From positions 606,755 through 670,754 of the forward strand of contig BCKL01000009.1 of assembly GCA_001600635.1 (NCBI GenBank): a stretch of DNA of 64,000 nucleotides. Reading direction: 5' to 3'. How positions within the stretch are numbered: the first letter of the stretch is position 1; each line of letters begins with the position of its first letter. The notes under the pieces are model-generated. The model made no database searches, was not told the DNA's origin, and was given only the letters and a program-made list of their open reading frames with translations. This document shows, one piece after another, positions 32,443 to 42,951 of the stretch. The position numbers were made by a program, and so were the translations under genes. This DNA comes from Leucosporidium creatinivorum. Lineage: Eukaryota; Basidiomycota; Microbotryomycetes; Leucosporidiales; Leucosporidiaceae.

Positions 32443-33754
32443 CATGACCGAATCGCCGAAGCCGTTCTCGGCGCGAGAGGCTTGCGAAGCAAAATGGTAC
32501 GCCTTCCGGCGCAGCCACATCTGAAGCTCAATACACTGACTTCATCGTCTCGTAGGGCTAATCTGACCGTTTCCAACATTGCACTGGGCCCGAGATTCGC
32601 GCACGTCGAACCCTTGGCCGACCAAAACCTGCCCGAGGAAGTCAACCCCTACGTCGTTGACCGCGTTCTGAAGAAGATGCTCGACTTCCTTCGCCTCTTT
32701 GGAGAAGAACGTAACCACCAACTTGCGTTCAGCATCATGAATCCCAACTCGGAGCGGTGGAAAACAGTCATTCACTACGTGAGGAAGGCGACAGCCGTTC
32801 AGCGGAGCACGTTTATTAAAGCCAAGAGCATCAGTACTGGATTGAAAAAGTATGTCCTCTGTCCCTTGCTACGAACTGATGCCCTACACCAGGTCTCGAC
32901 CTCTCGGTGGAGTGGGATGGCTGATTCGAACTCGGAGGTTGCTCAGCTCGGCGCTGACCTGGCCGACGGCTGATGCTTCTCCAGGTCTGATCGAAAGGTT
33001 CTGTACAAGCACATCATGGGTCCGCTATCCGCAGGAAGGCCCTTGGTCTACGTAAGTTCCAGCCCCTCCGTTCGAACGGAAGACAGTCGCTTACCATCGC
33101 CGAACCTTGCAGCTCATGGAGCATGCCGAGCCCGGTAAGAGACGCTGTCACACTCTCCATCTCCTACCTACCAACACTGAAAGCTCGTATCACAGTTCTC
33201 TACCGCTACGTGTCCGTGAAGCAGGATTTTATGCTTCACACCATCAAGAGTCCTCGAGCTCTCGACCCGAAAGAACCGAACTCGGACTTCGTATCCCCGC
33301 TGCTTTGGGTCGGACACCGAGATTGGCACAAGTTGGACCAGTGGGAGAAAATGAACGTAAGCTCTGAAATTCCCGGTCGCTTCTCGGCGAGGACTTTTGA
33401 GCGCTGAACGATCACCGAGCACTGACTTTGTTCCTCAAACTGCTGTTATACCCCGCCTTCTACCTAATCTGCACCGTATCAATAACTATAGGTTGTCCTT
33501 GAGGCCCAGAGGTACTTTGTTGTGAGTCGCCTCAGCATTTGCCTCGCCGTGTCGGGCTGACTTTGCCCTTCCTCTTCGTAAAGAGATTCACGGCTCTGAA
33601 GCGCAGTCGTAAGGCAGCCGGGTCACACAGAAATACCGAACCTTCCGAGTCTGTAGAGGCCAGCATCGGTCACAGGCATGTCCCTTCCCTCAGCCCTCGA
33701 CAGGCGCGAAGGAGCGGCGTTTCGCAGGAGCAGCTGAGGGCGCGGTGGGCTTGA
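32443..33754 (+). CDS. Hypothetical protein (orphan)
   Basis: A multi-exon gene I do not recognise. Pieces in order: 'MTESPKPFSAREACEAKW', 'ANLTVSNIALGPRFAHVEPL', 'NPYVVDRVLKKMLDFLRLFG', 'WKTVIHYVRKATAVQRSTFI', 'SDRKVLYKHIMGPLSAGRPL', 'LMEHAEP', 'VLYRYVSVKQDFMLHTIKSP', 'SPLLWVGHRDWHKLDQWEKM', 'VVLEAQRYFV' and a basic end 'SQEQLRARWA'. There is no signal peptide, transmembrane helix or known catalytic motif. Consistent GT-AG borders with CTGAC branch sites and maintained frame support a real gene. One intron (~142 nt, after 'TGLKK') is long for the region. The small exon 'VVLEAQRYFV' is about 30 nt. It ends tail to tail with TSC10, 54 bp apart. Confidence 0.6.
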
Positions 33755-33808
33755 CGAGGCCGGCGTTGGAGAAGAGGATCATGGATATAGACGCTGCGAT
33801 ACAGTCTG

Positions 33809-35164
33809 CTAGTTGAGCGCGGCCAGCCGCTTGCCCTCCTTGCGAACCTCCCCGTCGGCCGAGAGCATCCTCCAAATCGGCATGGCGATCTGTCGAGAGA
33901 GAAGGTCAGCTTGCGCCACGAGAGATGGCGACAAGAAAGCGTACAGTCCCTGCGATACCCCAGAACGTATCCTTGAGGACGTTGTTGCGAGGAGTGATGC
34001 CTCGGCTGTTGCGGAGCATGTGGCCGACGGGCTCGTAGGTGATGTAGTAGTCGTTACGCTCCAGTCCTCCACAGGAAGCGAAGAATCAGCGTTGAGCTTT
34101 ACGACTGGAGCAAACTTGACCGAGCCTACCTCGAATCATGTGCGCAGCGACCTGCTCGGGAGTCATGCCTTCGTCGGGGCCCTCAATCTTCTTGCAGATC
34201 TCGGGTTTGAGCTTCTGCTCGTTCTCGAAGCCGGGGGAGAAGATGGTGGCGGGGAGGAAGAGGTGGACCGAGATGCCGTAGAGTTGCAGCTCGTTGCGAA
34301 GCGAGTCGGCGAGACCTGCTCGGCGAAGGGAGAGGGTCAGTTCGATAGCCCTTCGACTGACGAGCGACACTAGAACTCACCTCGGATAGCAAACTTGCTC
34401 GGCGAGTAGCTCGAGTACCCAGCAAAGCCCATCAACGCCATCACACTCGCCGTGAGCACCACCTTGCCTCGGACCTTGCCCTCCTTCATCCTCCTCACGC
34501 CCTCATGCACCGTACACAGCGCCGTCTTGAAGTTCCACTCCATACACTGCCAATGCTGCTCCGCCGTCATGTCGGCGAACATGCCTGGAACGCAGCCCCC
34601 GGCGCAGGCGAAGATGTACTCGGGCGCGAGCGAGCCGAAGGGGAGACAGGCGGCGTGGAGGGTTGCGGCGGAGGAAGCGGGGGAGGTGAGGTCACAGGAG
34701 TAGGAGGCGAACTTCTGTGAAGGGGATTGGCGGTGGGACTGTAGGGGAGTAAGGACAGAGGGACGCGTCGAGAGGCGCGAGCGCGTTCAAGGTTCGTCAG
34801 CGAAGGAGCGCCTGTAGCTAAATAGCGGGGCTCACCTCGAGCTCAGCGAGAGCTTTGTCAAGCTTGGCCTGACTGCGAGAGACGATGGAGACGTGCGCTC
34901 CTCGGTCGGCGAGCTGGCAGGCGAGCGCGAGGCCGAGTCCTTCGGAGCCTCCTCCGATGTAGCAGTGCTGGACGGGAAGAGGTAGCAGTCAGCTCTTGAT
35001 ATTTAGCCTACAGAAAGCCTGCAGCTGCTCACCTTGCCCGCTGGGTTGAAGTAAGCGGTGCGCGAGAAGAGGCCCATGAGCAGCGAGACGGAGAGAGCGC
35101 CGACGGCGAGGGCGAGGACGAGCGGGCTGGTGAGAGCGCTGCCGAGGAGCGATACCAGAGTCAT
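33809..35164 (-). CDS. TSC10: 3-ketodihydrosphingosine reductase (TSC10/KDSR)
   Basis: ER enzyme that reduces 3-ketosphinganine to dihydrosphingosine with NADPH, the second step of sphingolipid synthesis. It has an N-terminal membrane helix ('LTSPLVLALAVGALSVSLLM'). The Rossmann motif 'HCYIGGGSEGLGLALACQLA' is the G-G-S-x-G-x-G form typical of this family, followed by 'RGAHVSIVSRSQAKLDKALA'. The catalytic region is 'KVVLTASVMALMGFAGYSSY' then 'SPSKFAIRG' (Ser and YxxxK). The C-terminal part has 'LRNELQLYGISVHLFLPATI', 'MTPEQVAAHMIRG' and 'SRGITPRNNVLKDTFWGIAG', ending 'GKRLAALN'. Length and order are normal for KDSR. It is transcribed divergently from the fluoride channel gene. Confidence 0.93.
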
Positions 35165-35309
35165 GTACAGCTGCAGCGAGCCGTGTTGGAAGCGAAAGCG
35201 AGCGACGAGAATGAACCAGGAGAACAACAAGGGCAGCGCGAAGCGGAGCGCTCTTTCCCTCCCCACTACATCGTCTCGGGTCGCCGACAGCTCGGTACAG
35301 CACCGGGAG

Positions 35310-36622
35310 ATGGTAAAGGATCGAGCTACAGGACCGCCGATACGCTCTAGCACTACTGGGAAGCACGACGGCTTCGCACCAAGCGCTCTCGAAAAGGGTC
35401 GCGAGGCTCGTTCAGGTTCAACTGCCTCGAACGGCCGGGGTGGAGCGTCAAATCGGGCCAATGACGAGAATGAGAGTGGCCGCGAGGGAGCCGGACCGGA
35501 AGCACCAACGCTGGAGCGCGCAGCACCCTCTGCTCGCTCGCAGACCCGCCCCGAGCAGGAGAAGCCTAAGGAGGGGGTACTACTTCCATTACTCTCCACC
35601 ATCTCTCTCCTCATCTTTGCTACCATCTGGGGTGTACTCGCTCGTTTAGGCCTACTCTGGATCGGAGGATTCGCCGAAGGAGAGGTCTTCAGCCTGATTT
35701 GGGCTCAAATGGTGGGGTGTCTGGTGATGGGACTCGTGGTAGAGAGGAAGAAGGGATTAGAGAAGTCGTGAGTGTCCCTGCGTAGCGCGTGAAACGCTCA
35801 GAGCCCGACGCTGACCTTCGCTCGGTGCTCTCGGCGCAGATACCCTCCGCTCTTTGTCGCCTGCGGGACGGGCTTCTGCGGCTCGTTGACCACGTTCTCG
35901 AGCTGGATGCACGATGTCTTTGTCGGCTTTGCCAACGTCGACAAGCCCGCGCTCGGCCGATTCAATGGGGTAAGCTGCGACGCCTTGCTTCTCTAGCTCG
36001 GCGCTGATGATCTCCATTCGACCAGTTCATGTCCGGCGTGGCCATCACCATTGTTACACTTGGCTTATCTACAGCATCCCTCACCGTGGGCGGCCACCTC
36101 TCCTCCTTCCTCCCTCGCATCCACCTCCGATCCCTCCACTCTCCCCGAGCCCATCTCCCCCTCATCGCCCTCGGCCCACTCTTCTGGCTAGGCTCCATTT
36201 TCCTCCTCGCCTTCGGTCCCCACTCCTGGCGACACCGCGCCACCTTCGCCATCGTGCTCGGCCCACCGGGCACCCTCCTGCGCTACTACTTCTCGCGCCA
36301 ACTCAATCCCCTCTACCCCTCCCTCCCGCTCGGCACTCTCGCCGCCAACACCCTCGCCGTCCTCATCTTCGCCATCATCGCTCTACTGCAACGCACACCC
36401 GGCGTATCGAGTAACGGCTGCGCAGCCCTGCAGGGCGTGCTCGACGGGTTTTGTGGAAGCTTGAGCACCGTCAGCACGTTTGTCGTTGAGCTGAGGTCGC
36501 TGGGGAGAAGGGACAGCTATCGCTACTTTAGTGTTAGCTGGATGGTGGGTCAGGCGTTGATGGTGTTGATCTTGGGGAGCTGGTTGTGGAGCGGGGACCG
36601 AGGAGAAGTGTGCTCGGCGTAG
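35310..36622 (+). CDS. FEX1: Fluoride export channel FEX (two fused Fluc/CrcB domains)
   Basis: Plasma-membrane fluoride channel. Domain 1: 'LLIFATIWGVLARLGLLWIG', 'LIWAQMVGCLVMGLVVERK', then 'CGTGFCGSLTTFSSWMHDVF' after an intron. Domain 2: 'LGPPGTLLRYYFSRQLNP', 'PLGTLAANTLAVLIFAIIAL', 'GVLDGFCGSLSTVSTFVVEL' and 'YFSVSWMVGQALMVLILGSW'. The paired 'GFCGS.(T)TFS/STF' motifs and the inverted duplicate in one chain are the eukaryotic FEX layout. About 85 charged, Ser/Glu-rich residues precede TM1. I used the ATG at 35310. An in-frame ATG at 35211 would add 33 residues and leave only 46 bp to the divergent TSC10 start. Introns at ~35768-35839 and 35970-36026. Confidence 0.92.
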
Positions 36623-37197
36623 ACCAGAGGGAGGGCGTAGGAACGCGACGAAGTGCTCGTCTTGGTCTCTAGAGTCTATTAGATTCGTGGTGAAGTATGT
36701 TGTTGTCTCATCATCAGCTCACAAGCGGGGAGGAGGCGAGCGGAGAGGGAGAGCCGAGGGAGGAGCTGACGGTGGTTTTGAGGCGCTGTACAGCAGGTTG
36801 CGTCTCTGATACAGGATAGCTCCCCTTAGACGAGCCAACGACTCTAGTTGCACTTGCTGCACCCTCACAATCTCGGCCGAGGATGCCAAGCCTGCTGTCG
36901 AACGAGGTGATGCGAGCCTCGAGTGGTTCGACCTCTCTCTTCCTCCTCCCACTCACTCGTCTCTCTCTTCTCTCTCTTCTCTTCCTCTTTCTCTCTTCCT
37001 GTAGTGCTTCAACGAGACGCTGGTCGTGTAAGTAGCCCTCTCTGCACTCTCTTGCACCTCAGCTGCAAGCTGCAGCTCGCCACAGAAACTCATTGACCTT
37101 CTCCCTCTTCTCTTCTCCCTCTTGTAGCTTCCCCATCCCTTCCCAGCAGCCCTTCATACCTTCTTTGTATTATACTCGACCTCACACATCGACCAAC
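36623..37197. promoter_or_regulatory. Region between FEX and the ferritin-like gene
   Basis: About 575 bp between two plus-strand genes: the FEX 3' UTR, then promoter and 5' UTR of the next gene. A strongly CT-rich block (36940-37000), a GTAAGT-like donor (near 37029) and a later TTGTAG acceptor (near 37128) suggest a 5' UTR intron. No coding gene supported. Confidence 0.45.
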
Positions 37198-39353
37198 ATG
37201 CTCCTCTCACTCGCCAGCAGCTCCCTCCTCCTCCCTCTCGCTTCCGCCCTCCTCGCTCCCACTCCAATTATCACTCCCAGCCCGCTGCTCAAGCGAGACC
37301 ACGACTTGAACATCCACCACAAGCGTCAAGGCCTTTCCCTCCTCTCTTCTGGCGCACTTCCCGCCTCGGACGTCTCGCAGATGATGGCCAGCTTGCTCGC
37401 TTCTGAGTCAGCGAGCGCGATGCAGGCTGGGCCTAGTGGTGAGGCGAGCAGTGGAGGAGTGGCTAGTGTGAGTGGAGATTTGAGTGGGGCTGGAGTAGCC
37501 AGCGGGAGCGTGGGGGCGTTCTCCGAGTCGGCGCTGGCGACCTCTTCGGGCGAGGCGAGTTTGACGAGCGACGCGTCGAGTGCTCAGGCCACTGCGACGG
37601 CGACGGCGACCGGCGAGTCGAGTGCTGCTGGAGGAGGAAGCACGTCAATGAGCGTGAGTGCGACGGAGACGTCGGCTTTGGGATCGGTCGAGGCGGCTGC
37701 TACGGGATCGACTCTCGAGGCTTCGGCGACGGGCATGATGGCTTCCCCTCCTCCACCTCCTCCTGCTGGCTCCGAGGTCAACATCGACGTCACGTAAGTG
37801 CTCCCTCCTGCGAGCTATCAGAACACCGAGCTGAGCTGCGTTCCCTCACACGCAGCGTCTTCAACCTCGCCCTCACCCTCGAGAAGCTGGAGAGCTCCTT
37901 CTACGAGCAGGCCCTTAAGAAGTTCGACGTCTCGGCCTTGATGCAGGCTGGCCTCACCGAGATCCAGGCGACCATCATCATCGAGCAGATTCAGGTCATC
38001 GTCGTTGACGAGTTCTCCCATGGTGAGCTGCTGCCGAGCGAGGAGACGAGTCAGAAGGAGCTGATCATCGGTCTGCTCTCTCTCTCCTCCGCAGTATCTG
38101 CCATCACGGGAGCGCTCAAGGCTGCTGGCGCGACGCCCTTCGACGGCTGCATCTTCAACTTTGACTCGGCGCTCTCTGATGTGAGCCGTTCAGAGCTCCT
38201 CACCCGCTGCTCACCTCCGCTGACCGCCGCTTCTCACACGAACAGCCTCTTACCTTCGTCTCGGTCGCCAGGACGCTCGAGGCGGTCGGCGTGTCTGCCT
38301 ACATCGGCGCTGTGAGCTCTTCTCGGTCGTGGCTGGGCGAAAGTCGGGAGGAAGAGAACTCACCTTGCTACGCTTCCCAGGCCCACCTCGTCACCGACCC
38401 GATTCTCCTTACGGTAGCAGCATCGATTGTGACCCTGGAGGCGCGCCATCAAACCCTCCTCAACGTCTTCAACGGGGCCAGCGCCGTCTCGCAGCCATTC
38501 GACATTGCTCTCGCGCCTCAGCAGGTCCTCGCTCTGGCGGGCGGCTTCCTCCAAGGATGCCAGGTGAGCATCGTTGGGTTCCGACATCATCGTCGACGAG
38601 CGAGCTGAACTCTAGCTCTCGCAGGCTTCGGATCTCGGTCTCGTCTCCAACCAGCCTCTGTCCATCACCGGCGACAAGGGAGCCACCTCCTTCTCCATCG
38701 GCACCAAGCTCGAGTTCTCGTCGACCATCACCATCGACCTCCAAGCCTTCTCCTGCCAGATGATCCTCGGCGGAGCCCCCGTGGCGCAGGTCTACCCGGC
38801 TCACTCTTGCTACGTTCCCGAGGGCGTCGATGGACCAGTCGCCGTCTACCTCACCAACACCACCACGCCACTGCAGAGCAACATCATCGATCAAGCCGCG
38901 GGGGCGATTCAGGCTGGTCCTGGGTGAGTCTTGACCTTGCTCGAGATGAACGCCGAGACGAGCGCCGAACTGACCCTCGCTCCCGACGGCGCAGACTCAT
39001 CTTTGTCGACTACAAGACGACTGCTCTCGGATCCCTCTTCAGTGGAAAGGGGTGGGGTCACCTCTCGGCCGACATGGGAGCCCTCTACGCTTCCAAGATG
39101 AACGGCGACGAGAGGGTCATCGAGATCGTCAAGCGGCGTACCGTCACTGACACCGAAGGCGAGTTGCCTGTCGTCTTTCCTCTGCACGGGAGCTGACTTT
39201 GGTGCTCGCTTTTCCACCACAGCGGTCATCATCGCCGATCATGGAGGCAAGAGCGGCAAGAGCGGATCTCAGCACTCGCCGAGCAGCAAGATGGTCAAGG
39301 TCAGGCGCGGCGCGGCGGGTGTTGGAGGTGCAAGGGTGCTCGGATGGGAGTAG
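37198..39353 (+). CDS. Secreted ferritin-like domain protein (Rds1-type stress protein)
   Basis: The N-terminus is a signal peptide ('MLLSLASSSLLLPLASALLA'), followed by 'KRD' and 'KRQ' sites that look Kex2-like. Then come ~110 residues of S/A/G/T low complexity ending in 'SPPPPPPAGSEVNIDVT'. The four-helix ferritin-like core follows: 'VFNLALTLEKLESSFYEQAL', 'IIEQIQVIVVDEFSHVSAIT', 'GALKAAGATPF', 'FVSVARTLEAVGVSAYIGA' and 'IVTLEARHQTLLNVFNG', with acidic and His residues at metal-ligand-like positions (E in helix 1, 'DEFSH', 'LEARH'). The C-terminal beta-rich part includes 'FLQGCQ' and 'LFSGKGWGHLSADMGALYAS'. The family (S. pombe Rds1, Ascomycota Rds1) is induced by nutrient and temperature stress. 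Extracellular or wall location is inferred. About seven introns. Confidence 0.82.
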
Positions 39354-39689
39354 GGGAGGGATTGCTTGTTAAAGTCTCGTAGTCTCATAGCTCGATGCTG
39401 GAAGAACTCGCTCCGTTTCGACTCGGTCTCTTTCGCTCCGAATCGCTCGGCTTCCTAACTCGGCTCGTCTTTCCTCTCTGCTTCTCTACGCGGCGGAGCA
39501 GAACTCGCCAGAGCTACACGGCTGTAGATTCGTTGAACACAGATCACAGATTGCTCAGGTAGAAGCGTTACGCAAAGCTTGTCCGTCCGTCGCCATCGCC
39601 GAGCTCGGCCTGCGAAGAAGACGGGATGAGCTCCTCGCCTCGCTCGTTCGCCACCGACGGAAGACGTACCATTGGTGTGTATCTCGACG
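39354..39689. other. Convergent intergenic region
   Basis: About 335 bp between the Rds1-like stop and the stop of F-box-like copy C (minus strand). The right half (39520-39690) is the copy C 3' UTR. It shares 'GAGCTCGGCGATGG' and 'CAAGCTTT' with the 3' UTRs of copies A and B, just after a probable 3' UTR intron acceptor. No gene seen. Confidence 0.6.
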
Positions 39690-40375
39690 CTACGGATCGA
39701 AGGGGCGGTGCTTGAGGGTGACTTCGCCGTCCTTGAGCACTGTCGCCTTCTGCCATCCCATCCATCCGCGCGCTCGATACACCACCGCCCAATAAACCTC
39801 CCCATCCTCGTCGCCGTACTCCAAAAACATGTCCTCTCCGACCATACGGTCGGGCACACGCTGATACCAGGTTCCGCTGAGCTCCTCCAGAACGTCTTTG
39901 ACCGTTACGCCGTTCTCCTTCTTGAGCTCGACGCCGTCAGCCATCTTGATCATGAGGCGCTTGGTTGAGGGCGAGGTGGCAAAATCCTTGGTGCAGTGAA
40001 GCTTGTGCGCGTTGTACTCGGTCATGGTGCGGTCTCCAACGACTGGGGCTTCTCTCCAATCCATCCCGGTGATCATAGTCTCCTCGAGCAAAGGGTGGAC
40101 CTCGACGGAAGCCCCCTTCTTCAGAGTAGTAGGAGCAGTGCGGAAGAGGAGAGCGTCGAGCGAGGAGTCCTGTCGCGCCGAGAATACGTAACGAGCGTCA
40201 GCTCCCCTCGTGCCGCTCCCTTCCAGCTCGCACTGCTCTCGCGCACCTTGACGAGCTTGTTGAGACGCCTGCAGACCCTCGAGGCACACTTGAGGTCCTT
40301 GTAGTCGAGTCCCTGCTGTCCGAGGATCTCGAGCCACGTCTCGTCAGGCAACTTGAGCGCAGCGGGGTCGTTCAT
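39690..40375 (-). CDS. F-box-like protein, duplicated family copy C (probable source locus)
   Basis: Two coding exons. Exon 1 (from the ATG at 40375) encodes 'MNDPAALKLPDETWLEILGQ' and 'LKCASRVCRRLNKLVK'. Exon 2 begins 'DSSLDALLFRTAPTTLKKGA', then 'VEVHPLLEETMITGMDWREA', 'TEYNAHKLHCTKDFATSPST', 'GVTVKDVLEELSGTW', 'DMFLEYGDEDGEVYWAVV' and 'RGWMGWQKATVLKDGEVTL', ending 'HRPFDP'. Compared with copy A it has extra acidic/aromatic residues before the C-terminal W-x-GW motif. Because its 5' side is the intact 3' end of the WD40 gene, whose fragments accompany copies A and B, this is the likely donor locus. Role: probable ubiquitin-ligase adaptor, unproven. Confidence 0.78.
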
Positions 40376-40645
40376 CTGCAGAGCGAGCGAGCGAGTTAGT
40401 CTGGTGCAGAGTAAGGTGAAGTAGGCTGTGAGAAGTACTCACTGCTTCTGTAGTAACTGTCAGCGGTTGTAGAGCCTCACGAGCGGTCGAAACAGCGGCG
40501 AGCGAGGTGATGGCGGGAGTCTGAGATCAAGAGGCGAAGGGAGAGGGCGAGTTTGAGCGAGTCCTCGGAGCGGAGAAGCTTGCTCAGTTTCGGTGCAGAC
40601 AAAGGCAAGGCGTGTCAAGCTACAGAATACCCTGCTACACACAGC

Positions 40646-42644
40646 TCACCCCCTCGCCCGTCTCCCTATCGACCTGCCGAATCCCATCAACTGCTCGAGC
40701 TCTGCATCGTCCAGGCCCGAATCCGAGTCCTGCTCCACATCACTCCACTCCTCCCCGCTTTCGAAATCATCATCCAAGTGAGCATGCCTCATGTCCACCT
40801 CCCCCACCTCCCCATCCTCATCCTCGCCCATCCATCCCCTGCCGTGCCCATCGCGCCACAGCGCATCCTCCCTTCCATCATTATCCTCTAACAACGCATC
40901 AAAGTATTCCAACGCCGCCGTATCTTCACCAAGACCTAGCTGCTCTTCCTCGTCCTCGTCGCGGGTGTCCAGGCCGGCTTTGTTCGGTCGAGGTTTGCGA
41001 GGGATGAAGGGCGCCGAGAGGGTGGAGAAGGGCGTTGGGGAGTGGACTACGACCATCTTCTCGATGCCGGAGGTGAAGAGGAGGGGGAGGGAGGGGTGGA
41101 AGAGCGCGGTGTTGACGATGGAGCGGTGGGTGGAGAGGATGTGGGAAGGAGTGGAGAGGGAGACGGGGATGGTGAAGTCGGGGAAGGACTCGGTGCGGGT
41201 GTCGAAGGCTGTTCACGATGAGTAGGGGATGTCAGTGAAGTTGACGCTACTCGAAAAAGATGCAAGATCACTCACCGACGTTCGGTACATCACCAGTGAA
41301 CCAATCCTTCGCAGTATCGCCCGGCGCTCGCCTGCCCTCCCTCATCGCCTCAAGACTTGGCACCTCCCACACATACGCATTGAAGTCGTCGCTCCCCGCT
41401 GCATACCACAGCTTATCGCCGCTCCCACCAAAGCTGCCATGCTTCGTGGTCGTCGTGTTCCTGTAGCCCGAGGTCTCCGTTCTCGGCGATGAAAAAGTTG
41501 CGAGTGGTTCGGGGGAAGAGAGCTCGAAGAGGGTAGGGTAGAACTGTGACATGGTAGCGCACAGTAAGGAGCCGTTGGGCGAAAAGGTGATGGAGGAGGA
41601 AGATGGCGCGGCAGGCTGATAGGTAGTGATCTCGGTGGTGGGGAGGAGAGGATTCGGTTCGGCCGGCGCGAGAGGCTTGAGCAGATCGGTGCAGTACTGT
41701 GAAGGCGTGAAGGGTCAGCGATACGGATTGGGATGGCACGCAGCTCTGTTGAACGACAACAGGCGACTCAACCCACTTTGAGGACGGCGACTTCACTTGC
41801 GAGACGACCCTCCGCCGCCGAATCGCCGAAAGCCATGCGTGCGTCGTGCAGCAGCACCCTTCCATCTCCATCGGCGGTAGCGAACTGAGTCGGCTGCAGA
41901 GGATGATAGACCACATCGTTCATCTCTGTCCGCTCTGCAAGGATACCGACTGCCCTGCCCTCGGTCCTTGTGTCGAACGACTGCACCGTGCCGTCCTCGC
42001 TGGCGGTCATGAAAAGATGGGGGTCGGAAGGGTGACACCGTACAGCGTGCACGCTGTCGTCGTGGTCGATCCAGACGTCGGTCGGTGCTCCTGAGGGGCC
42101 GGTCGAGCTGGAGGCGGCCGTCTCGAGGTCGTGCATGAGGATGGTGGCGTCGGCACCGGTGGAGAAGAGCTTGCGATTGTCGCAGTCGAATGAAATGCTG
42201 AAGATGTTGGCCTGTGTGCAGAGGGAGGTGAGCTTCAAGGCGCTCGGCGAAGACTTTGAGCATCAGGGAAGGGCCTTTCGACGACTCTCGAGTCCCTGGA
42301 AGCAGTGCAAGAACTCAGGAACTCACTCTTGCGCCTCTGTACCTCGCTACAGGCTTCTGCTCCCCTCCCAGATCCCCCAAAATTGACCAGAGCTGCACCA
42401 CCTTGTCATCTCCGCCGCTTGCGAGGTACTTGCCGTTGCCGTTGGAGCAGCTCAGAGCGTTCACACACGACTCGTGCGCCGTGAGCGAAGTGTGGTGCGG
42501 GAAGCCAGCAGCGTAGCGAGAGGAGAGAGCCGAAGCTGCTCGTCTCGCAGGGTGAGCGAGAGCAGGGTCGGCGAATGCTGTAGCTCTGCGCTTGCCTAGA
42601 GCGTTGGTGGAGGGAGTTGGAGGTGCCAGATTGACGAGTTGCTG
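40646..42644 (-). CDS. WD40-repeat protein, DCAF-like (CUL4-associated factor type); 5' end unresolved
   Basis: WD40 blades are readable in order: 'LTAHESCVNALSCSNGNGKY' with 'LASGGDDKVVQLW', 'NIFSISFDCDNRKLFSTGAD', 'DDSVHAVRCHPSDPHLFMTA' with 'SEDGTVQSFDTR', 'NDVVYHPLQPTQFATADGDG', 'SITFSPNGSLLCATM', 'LWYAAGSDDFNAYVWEV' and 'HRSIVNTALFHPSLPLLFTS'. The 'C..NAL.FS..G..L.SGGDD' first blade and 'ANIFSISF' second blade resemble DCAF5-type substrate receptors of CUL4-DDB1. A long acidic tail ends 'GLDDAELEQLMGFGRSIGRR'. The first confident exon starts at or before 42644. No ATG lies in it, so a short upstream exon holding the start is likely between 42645 and 42953. Its last ~105 bases were copied twice to 24-26 kb. 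Confidence 0.8.
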
Positions 42645-42951
42645 CTGAGCGAAGAGGTGACAGAAGACGTAAGAGAGCAAGAGAGCTCGCTTCGCTTCTC
42701 TCCCTCTTCCTTCTCACTCGTTAGCCAGGTTCAACTCGTTCCGCACCTTCCGCTTCAGCTAAACGGCTACAGCTGTGCCCTTGCCCCTCAAGGAGATCGT
42801 CAGCCTTCTCTCCTCTGCTCCACAGCAGCTCATCAGGTGCGTCTCTCCCCCGCCTCGCTCACAGCTCTCTGCTCTCTGCACTAACTCACACCGTCGCCGG
42901 CAGCAGCTTGGAAGCAACCCACACCCTCCAGCACGTTCTAGCCGCCTCAGC
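42645..42951. promoter_or_regulatory. Divergent region between the WD40 and SRAP genes
   Basis: About 300 bp that should contain the missing first exon of the minus-strand WD40 gene plus the promoter and 5' UTR of the plus-strand SRAP gene. Candidate minus-strand ATGs exist at 42833 and 42953, neither confirmed. Confidence 0.4.

Noticed and set aside
35165-35400. Fluoride riboswitch upstream of the fluoride channel gene
   Set aside because: The crcB-motif riboswitch is bacterial/archaeal, and no matching pseudoknot pattern is visible here.
36700-36730. Second box C/D snoRNA suggested by a minus-strand TGATGATGA
   Set aside because: No box D with a terminal stem and no rRNA-complementary guide could be found at the right distance.
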